A DNA stretch of 64,000 nucleotides, taken from positions 1,736,001-1,800,000 of the forward strand of contig NZ_RCCV01000001.1 of the NCBI RefSeq assembly GCF_003664255.1. The letters are read 5' to 3'. Under the pieces are notes generated by a model that was given only the letters and a program-made list of their open reading frames with translations, ran no database searches and had not been told where the DNA came from. Each line of letters begins with the position of its first letter. Position 1 is the first letter of the stretch. Source of the DNA: Micromonospora sp. M71_S20. Its GTDB lineage: Bacteria > Actinomycetota > Actinomycetes > Mycobacteriales > Micromonosporaceae. Positions 60,215 to 64,000 of this stretch are shown here, in pieces. The position numbers and the translations under genes are program-made.

Positions 60215-61542
60215 CCGAGACGCCCCGGGCCTGGCGCAGCGTCCTGCCGCACCTCGGCTACGACCTGCCCGCGGACGTGACGCCGGAGGACACCGGTGGC
60301 CCCGTGACCGCGACCCTGCCGCTGGAGCTGATCCGGCAGAGCGTGTCGGCCCGGGAGTTCTGGCCGATCCCGGAGCCGGTGGCCGAGCGCTACCGGGCCT
60401 ACCGGCCGGCGCCGCTGTGGCGGGCCCGACGCTTCGAGGCCGAGATCGGGGCCACGGTCCCGGTCTACGTCAAGTACGAGGGCGGCAACATCTCCGGCAG
60501 CCACAAGTTCAACACCGCGCTGGCGCAGGCCCACTACTACCACCGCGCGGGCTTCCGGGAGCTGGTCACCGGCACCGGCGCCGGGCAGTGGGGCAGCGCC
60601 CTCGCCGCCGCCTGCGCCGCGTTCGGCATGGCCTGCACCGTCTTCATGGTCGGCGGGAGCCTGCGCGACAAGCCGTACCGGGGCAGCCTGATGCGGCTCT
60701 ACGGCGCGGAGCTGCACGCCAGTCCCAGCCCGCTGACCGGGGTGGGACGCGCCGCCGCCGAGCGGCCGGGGCAGGGCAACAGCCTCGCGCTGGCCATCGG
60801 CGAGGCCGTCGAGTACGCCCGGGCGGACCCCAAGCGGGCGTTCTGCATCGGCAGCGGCGAGACGTACAGCATCCTGCACCAGTCGGTGATCGGCCTGGAG
60901 TCGATCGATCAGCTCGCCGCCCTCGACGCCCCCGTGGACGCGGTGATCGGCTGCGTGGGCGCCGGCAGCAACTTCGGCGGGCTGGCCCTGCCGTTCTTCG
61001 CCGCCTGGCGGGCCGGCGAGCTGGACGTGCCCGCCGACCTGATCGCGGTCGAGTCCAGCGCCACCCCGAAGCTGACCCGGGGGGTGTACGCCTACGACCA
61101 CACCGACTCCACCGGCACCGGCCCGATGGAGCCGATGTACACGATCGGCAGCGGGTACGCGATCCCGGCGTCGCACTCGGCCGGCCTGCGCTTCCACGGC
61201 GCGGCGAAGCTGGTCTCCGCCATGCGGCACCGGGACCAGATCTCGGCGCTGGCGGTGGGCCAACGGGAGGCGCTGACCGCCGGCCGGACGTTCGCCCTGA
61301 CCGAGCTGGTGCTGCCCGCGCCGGAGTCGGGTCACGCGCTGGCCGCCGCCGCCCGCGTGGCGACCGGGCGCGAACCCGGGCACCCGGCGCGGCACGGGGT
61401 GCTGGTCTGCGTCAGCGGGCACGGCCTGCTCGACCTGGCCGCGTACGACAAGCTCCTCGCCGGTCTGCCCGAGGACCGGCCGGCCGACGCGGACGCGTTG
61501 CGGGCGGCGACGGCGTCGCTCCGCGCGGTCCACCCGACGTGA
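60211..61542 (+). CDS. TrpB2-like PLP-dependent beta-replacement enzyme
   Basis: The 443-residue fold-type II PLP enzyme has Lys99 in VKYEGGNISGSHKFNTALAQ (Schiff base), the strongly conserved GTGAGQWGSALAAACAAFGM and the phosphate loop GCVGAGSNFGGLALPFFAA. These are the marks of the TrpB2 group of tryptophan-synthase beta-like proteins. Catalysis should be beta-replacement or beta-elimination on a serine- or threonine-like amino acid. No TrpA partner is present, so free indole or another nucleophile would be used. It overlaps the carrier gene by four bases. Confidence 0.88.
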   Translation: MTETPRAWRSVLPHLGYDLPADVTPEDTGGPVTATLPLELIRQSVSAREFWPIPEPVAERYRAYRPAPLWRARRFEAEIGATVPVYVKYEGGNISGSHKFNTALAQAHYYHRAGFRELVTGTGAGQWGSALAAACAAFGMACTVFMVGGSLRDKPYRGSLMRLYGAELHASPSPLTGVGRAAAERPGQGNSLALAIGEAVEYARADPKRAFCIGSGETYSILHQSVIGLESIDQLAALDAPVDAVIGCVGAGSNFGGLALPFFAAWRAGELDVPADLIAVESSATPKLTRGVYAYDHTDSTGTGPMEPMYTIGSGYAIPASHSAGLRFHGAAKLVSAMRHRDQISALAVGQREALTAGRTFALTELVLPAPESGHALAAAARVATGREPGHPARHGVLVCVSGHGLLDLAAYDKLLAGLPEDRPADADALRAATASLRAVHPT

Positions 61543-61552
61543 AGGGCGTGAC

Positions 61553-62791
61553 ATGGTCGCTGTGCCTGCGGTGCCGACGCGCAGCCGGGAGTGGACGCCG
61601 GTGCTGACCGGTCTCCGCGCCGACCTGCTGGACTGCGTCCAGGTGAACCTGGCCGCGCTGGCCGACCGGGCCTACCGGCCCGGGGCGCACCTGGCGCTCG
61701 GCGCCAGCCTGCGGTTCCACGCCGCCGAGGGGCCCGCCGGGACGCCGGCGGTGACCGCGTCGGTGGACCGGCGGCTGGCCGAGGCGGCCGACCTGCTCGG
61801 CCTGCGGGTCGCCCGGCGCTGGGACGACGTGCCCGGCGCGCGGCTGCGCGAGCTGCTGGCGGAGCACTCGCCGCTCTACGTGGTCGCCGACACGTTCACC
61901 ATGAGCTGGCTGCCGTACGCCGGCCACCAGCACATGGAGCACAGCTTCCTGCTGGTCGAGGCCGGCGAGCACTGCGTCGTGGTCGACGGCTACCACAACT
62001 CCACCCAGTGGGGCGACGCGCGACCGGGGACGTGGCGGATGTCGGCCGCCGACTTCGACGCGGCGGTGCCCCGGGCGACCGCGATGACCGTCGTCGCCGA
62101 CGGTGCCCCGGTGCTCGACCGGGCGGCGGTCCTGCGGGACAACGCCGCCGCGTTGCGCGCCGAGGCCGACCGGATCGAGGACTACCTGACGGCGGTCCGG
62201 CGGCGGTCCGGCGAGGCGGAGGCGGCGGCCCAGCTGGTGCTCGACGTGTGGCTGCTCGGCCGCTCCCGGGCCCTGCACGCCGCCTGGCTGGCCGGCGACC
62301 CGGACACCGCCGACGCGGCGCGGGAGGCCGCCGAACGCGCCGACGCCTGGCTCGCCCTCGCCGGTCAGAGCTACGTGGCGATGCGCCGGGTCCGCCGGGG
62401 CGGCGTCTTTCCCGCCCCCGTCCTCGACCAGCTCGCCGGCCTGCTGCGCGACGACGTGGCGCTCGCCGGGCGCCTCGCCGACGCCGGGCCGGTGCCGCCG
62501 CCGCAGGACGGGCCGGCCGCCGACCCGGGCCGGATCCGCGCGGTGCTGGCCGACGAGGTACGCGCCGTGCTCGGCGTCGGCCCGGAGGTGCCGGTCGACG
62601 GGCGTCCGCTGCGGACGCTGTCGGGCTTCAACTCGTTCCGGCTGGTCGAGGTGATCGAGCGGGCGGAGACCCGGCTGGGGGTGGAGCTGGACCCGGACGA
62701 CCTCACCGGGACGGCCCTGCACGACCTCGACTCGCTGGGCGCCGTGTTCGGGCGGGCCCGGCCGGCGACGCAGGGGGTGTCGGGCCGGTGA
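61553..62791 (+). CDS. BtrH-like acyltransferase with C-terminal carrier domain
   Basis: In the 412-residue protein, residues about 15-320 resemble the BtrH N-terminal/DUF4872 region, with LYVVADTFTMSWLPYAGHQH, MEHSFLLVEAGEHCVVVDGY (His and Asp pattern) and a helical part after it. Residues about 335-410 form a carrier domain (IRAVLADEVRAVLGVGPEVP; Ser361 in TLSGFNSFRLVEVIERAETR). BtrH transfers a carrier-bound acyl group to an amine in butirosin synthesis. The fused carrier is unusual. It may take the amino acid made by the preceding enzymes and hand it on. A ggaaggg-like tract (gaaggg) precedes ATG 61553. Confidence 0.72.
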   Translation: MVAVPAVPTRSREWTPVLTGLRADLLDCVQVNLAALADRAYRPGAHLALGASLRFHAAEGPAGTPAVTASVDRRLAEAADLLGLRVARRWDDVPGARLRELLAEHSPLYVVADTFTMSWLPYAGHQHMEHSFLLVEAGEHCVVVDGYHNSTQWGDARPGTWRMSAADFDAAVPRATAMTVVADGAPVLDRAAVLRDNAAALRAEADRIEDYLTAVRRRSGEAEAAAQLVLDVWLLGRSRALHAAWLAGDPDTADAAREAAERADAWLALAGQSYVAMRRVRRGGVFPAPVLDQLAGLLRDDVALAGRLADAGPVPPPQDGPAADPGRIRAVLADEVRAVLGVGPEVPVDGRPLRTLSGFNSFRLVEVIERAETRLGVELDPDDLTGTALHDLDSLGAVFGRARPATQGVSGR

Positions 62792-64000
62792 GCGGGCTGC
62801 TGCACGACCTGCTGGACCGCACCGCGACCGCCCGGCCGGACGCACCCGCGATCGCGCACGGCGACCTGGTCCAGAGCTACGGCGAGCTGGACGCCGCCAG
62901 TCGGCGGCTCGCCGGCTGGCTGGCCGGGCGGGGTGTCCGCCGGGGCGAGCGGGTGGTCGTCTGCCTGCCCACCGACCCGCTGCTGCCCGCCCTGCTGTAC
63001 GCCTGCTCCCGCGCGGGCGCCGTGTTCAGCGTGGTCAACGACCAGTCCCCCGCGATCGCCCTGGCGCACGTGCTGACCGACGCGGAGCCCGCACTGCTCG
63101 TCACCGACAGCCCCCGGGCGCTGGCCGTGGCCGCCGAACACGGGGTGCCGACGGTCGGCTCGGCGGACCTGCGCGACATCGTGCGGGACGGCCCCGACGC
63201 CGAGCCGGCGGCGGCCCCGCTGGCCGTCGACCCGGTCTGCCTCATCTACACCTCCGGCAGCACCGGCATGCCGAAGGCGGTGGTGTCCACCCACGCGCAG
63301 GTGGTCTTCGCCGTCGGCGCCATCGCCTCCCAGCTCGCCTACCGGGCCGACGACGTCGTGTGGTGCGCCCTGCCGCTCTCCTTCGACTACGGCATGTACC
63401 AGATCTTCCTCAGCACGCTGGCCGGCGCCCGGCTGCACCTGGCCTCCCCCGCCGACACCGGCCCGACGCTGCCCCGGCACCTGGTGAACAGCGGCGCGAC
63501 CGTGCTGCCCGCGGTGCCCGCGCTCGCCCGCGGCCTGGCCCGGATGCTGTCCCGCCCGGGCACGGCCACGCCCGCGCTGCGCCTGCTCACCAACACCGGC
63601 GCGGCGATGCCGCCCGAGGTCCTGCGCGACCTGCGCGCCCGGATCCCCACCCTGCGCGTACAGCTGATGTTCGGGCTCACCGAGTGCAAGCGGGCCGCGA
63701 TCATGCCGGTCGACGAGGACCTGCGCCGGCCCGGCGCCTCCGGGCGGGCCCTGCCGGGCACCGAGATCCTGATCGTGGACGCGGACGGCGCGCCGGTGCC
63801 ACCCGGCACCGTCGGCGAGATCGTGGTCCGGGGCCCGCACGTGATGGCCGGCTACTGGCGTCGCCCGGAGCTGACCGCGCAGCGCTTCCCCCGCGTCGAG
63901 GGGCTCTTCCCCCAGCTGCGCACGGGCGACCACGGCTGGCTCGACGCCGACGGCTACCTCTACTTCGTCGGCCGGCGCGACGACATCTACAAGGAGCGCG
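62788..64000 (+). CDS. AMP-forming acyl/aminoacyl ligase, cut by the window edge
   Basis: About 404 codons are present and the C-terminus lies beyond the window. It belongs to the adenylate-forming superfamily: CLIYTSGSTGMPKAVVSTHA, VWCALPLSFDYGMYQIFLST, LRLLTNTGAAMPPEVLRDLR, QLMFGLTECKRAAIMPVDED and RTGDHGWLDADGYLYFVGRR. It looks more like free-standing acyl-CoA/ACP ligases than NRPS A domains, and may load an acid onto the carrier at 59945 or the fused carrier. GTG 62788 overlaps the preceding stop. Confidence 0.88.
   Translation, partial: MSGLLHDLLDRTATARPDAPAIAHGDLVQSYGELDAASRRLAGWLAGRGVRRGERVVVCLPTDPLLPALLYACSRAGAVFSVVNDQSPAIALAHVLTDAEPALLVTDSPRALAVAAEHGVPTVGSADLRDIVRDGPDAEPAAAPLAVDPVCLIYTSGSTGMPKAVVSTHAQVVFAVGAIASQLAYRADDVVWCALPLSFDYGMYQIFLSTLAGARLHLASPADTGPTLPRHLVNSGATVLPAVPALARGLARMLSRPGTATPALRLLTNTGAAMPPEVLRDLRARIPTLRVQLMFGLTECKRAAIMPVDEDLRRPGASGRALPGTEILIVDADGAPVPPGTVGEIVVRGPHVMAGYWRRPELTAQRFPRVEGLFPQLRTGDHGWLDADGYLYFVGRRDDIYKER

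Overview
The window is about 64 kb of very GC-rich actinobacterial DNA. Gene order, GTG starts, four-base start/stop overlaps and family content (SigE-family sigma factor, DUF3117, fused KorA, FolP2-like protein, AfsR/SARP regulator) suggest Micromonosporaceae, probably Micromonospora. This is inferred from memory of gene families, not from a search. I saw no tRNA, rRNA, insertion sequence or CRISPR array.

Region 1 (1-15.5 kb) is mostly housekeeping and accessory metabolism: a truncated sigma factor, a PH-domain membrane protein, a TrmH-type methylase, thioredoxin, an HTTM/DCC pair and a radical SAM protein of the Rv2578c type with a near-consensus SOS box abutting its start. A MaoC hydratase, an acyl-CoA dehydrogenase and a malyl-CoA-lyase-like enzyme lie within 10 kb. 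Together they could be the last three steps of the ethylmalonyl-CoA pathway.

Region 2 (15.6-19.8 kb) is a compact five-gene operon: a 29-codon acidic peptide ORF with one Cys, a SagB-type flavin dehydrogenase, a D-threonine-aldolase/alanine-racemase-like PLP enzyme, an MFS exporter and a SAM methyltransferase. It looks like a small ribosomal peptide (RiPP) pathway without any YcaO, LanB or radical SAM enzyme, and I cannot assign it to a known class.

Region 3 (20-37 kb) is core genome. Its order strongly recalls M. tuberculosis Rv1207-Rv1232c: MgtE-like CBS protein, DUF1003, Mrp, TatB, HtrA, O-methyltransferase, DUF3117, Tag, DivIVA-like and FolP2-like. sigE-rseA and gpgS are missing from their usual places. 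PepA and a PaaX/enoyl-CoA hydratase pair are inserted.

Region 4 (36.7-48 kb) holds an orphan nuoA, a secreted Pro/Thr-rich CARDB-like protein, korAB preceded by a 25-codon coupled ORF, a potassium channel, an XRE regulator with clpP, an oxidoreductase beside a decayed AraC gene, and RidA. Intergenic space includes a 69-bp palindromic element.

Region 5 (48.2 kb to the right edge) is a nonribosomal peptide cluster that continues beyond the window. On the minus strand lie an MFS exporter, a free-standing adenylation protein and a SARP regulator. Divergently on the plus strand lie a carrier protein, a C-A-T synthetase, a thioesterase, an SDR, a ProA-like reductase, a second carrier, a TrpB-like PLP enzyme, a BtrH-like acyltransferase fused to a carrier domain, and an AMP ligase cut by the edge. 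Nearly every gene overlaps the next by four bases. The combination suggests carrier-bound synthesis of a modified amino acid that the single module then condenses. I do not recognise the product.
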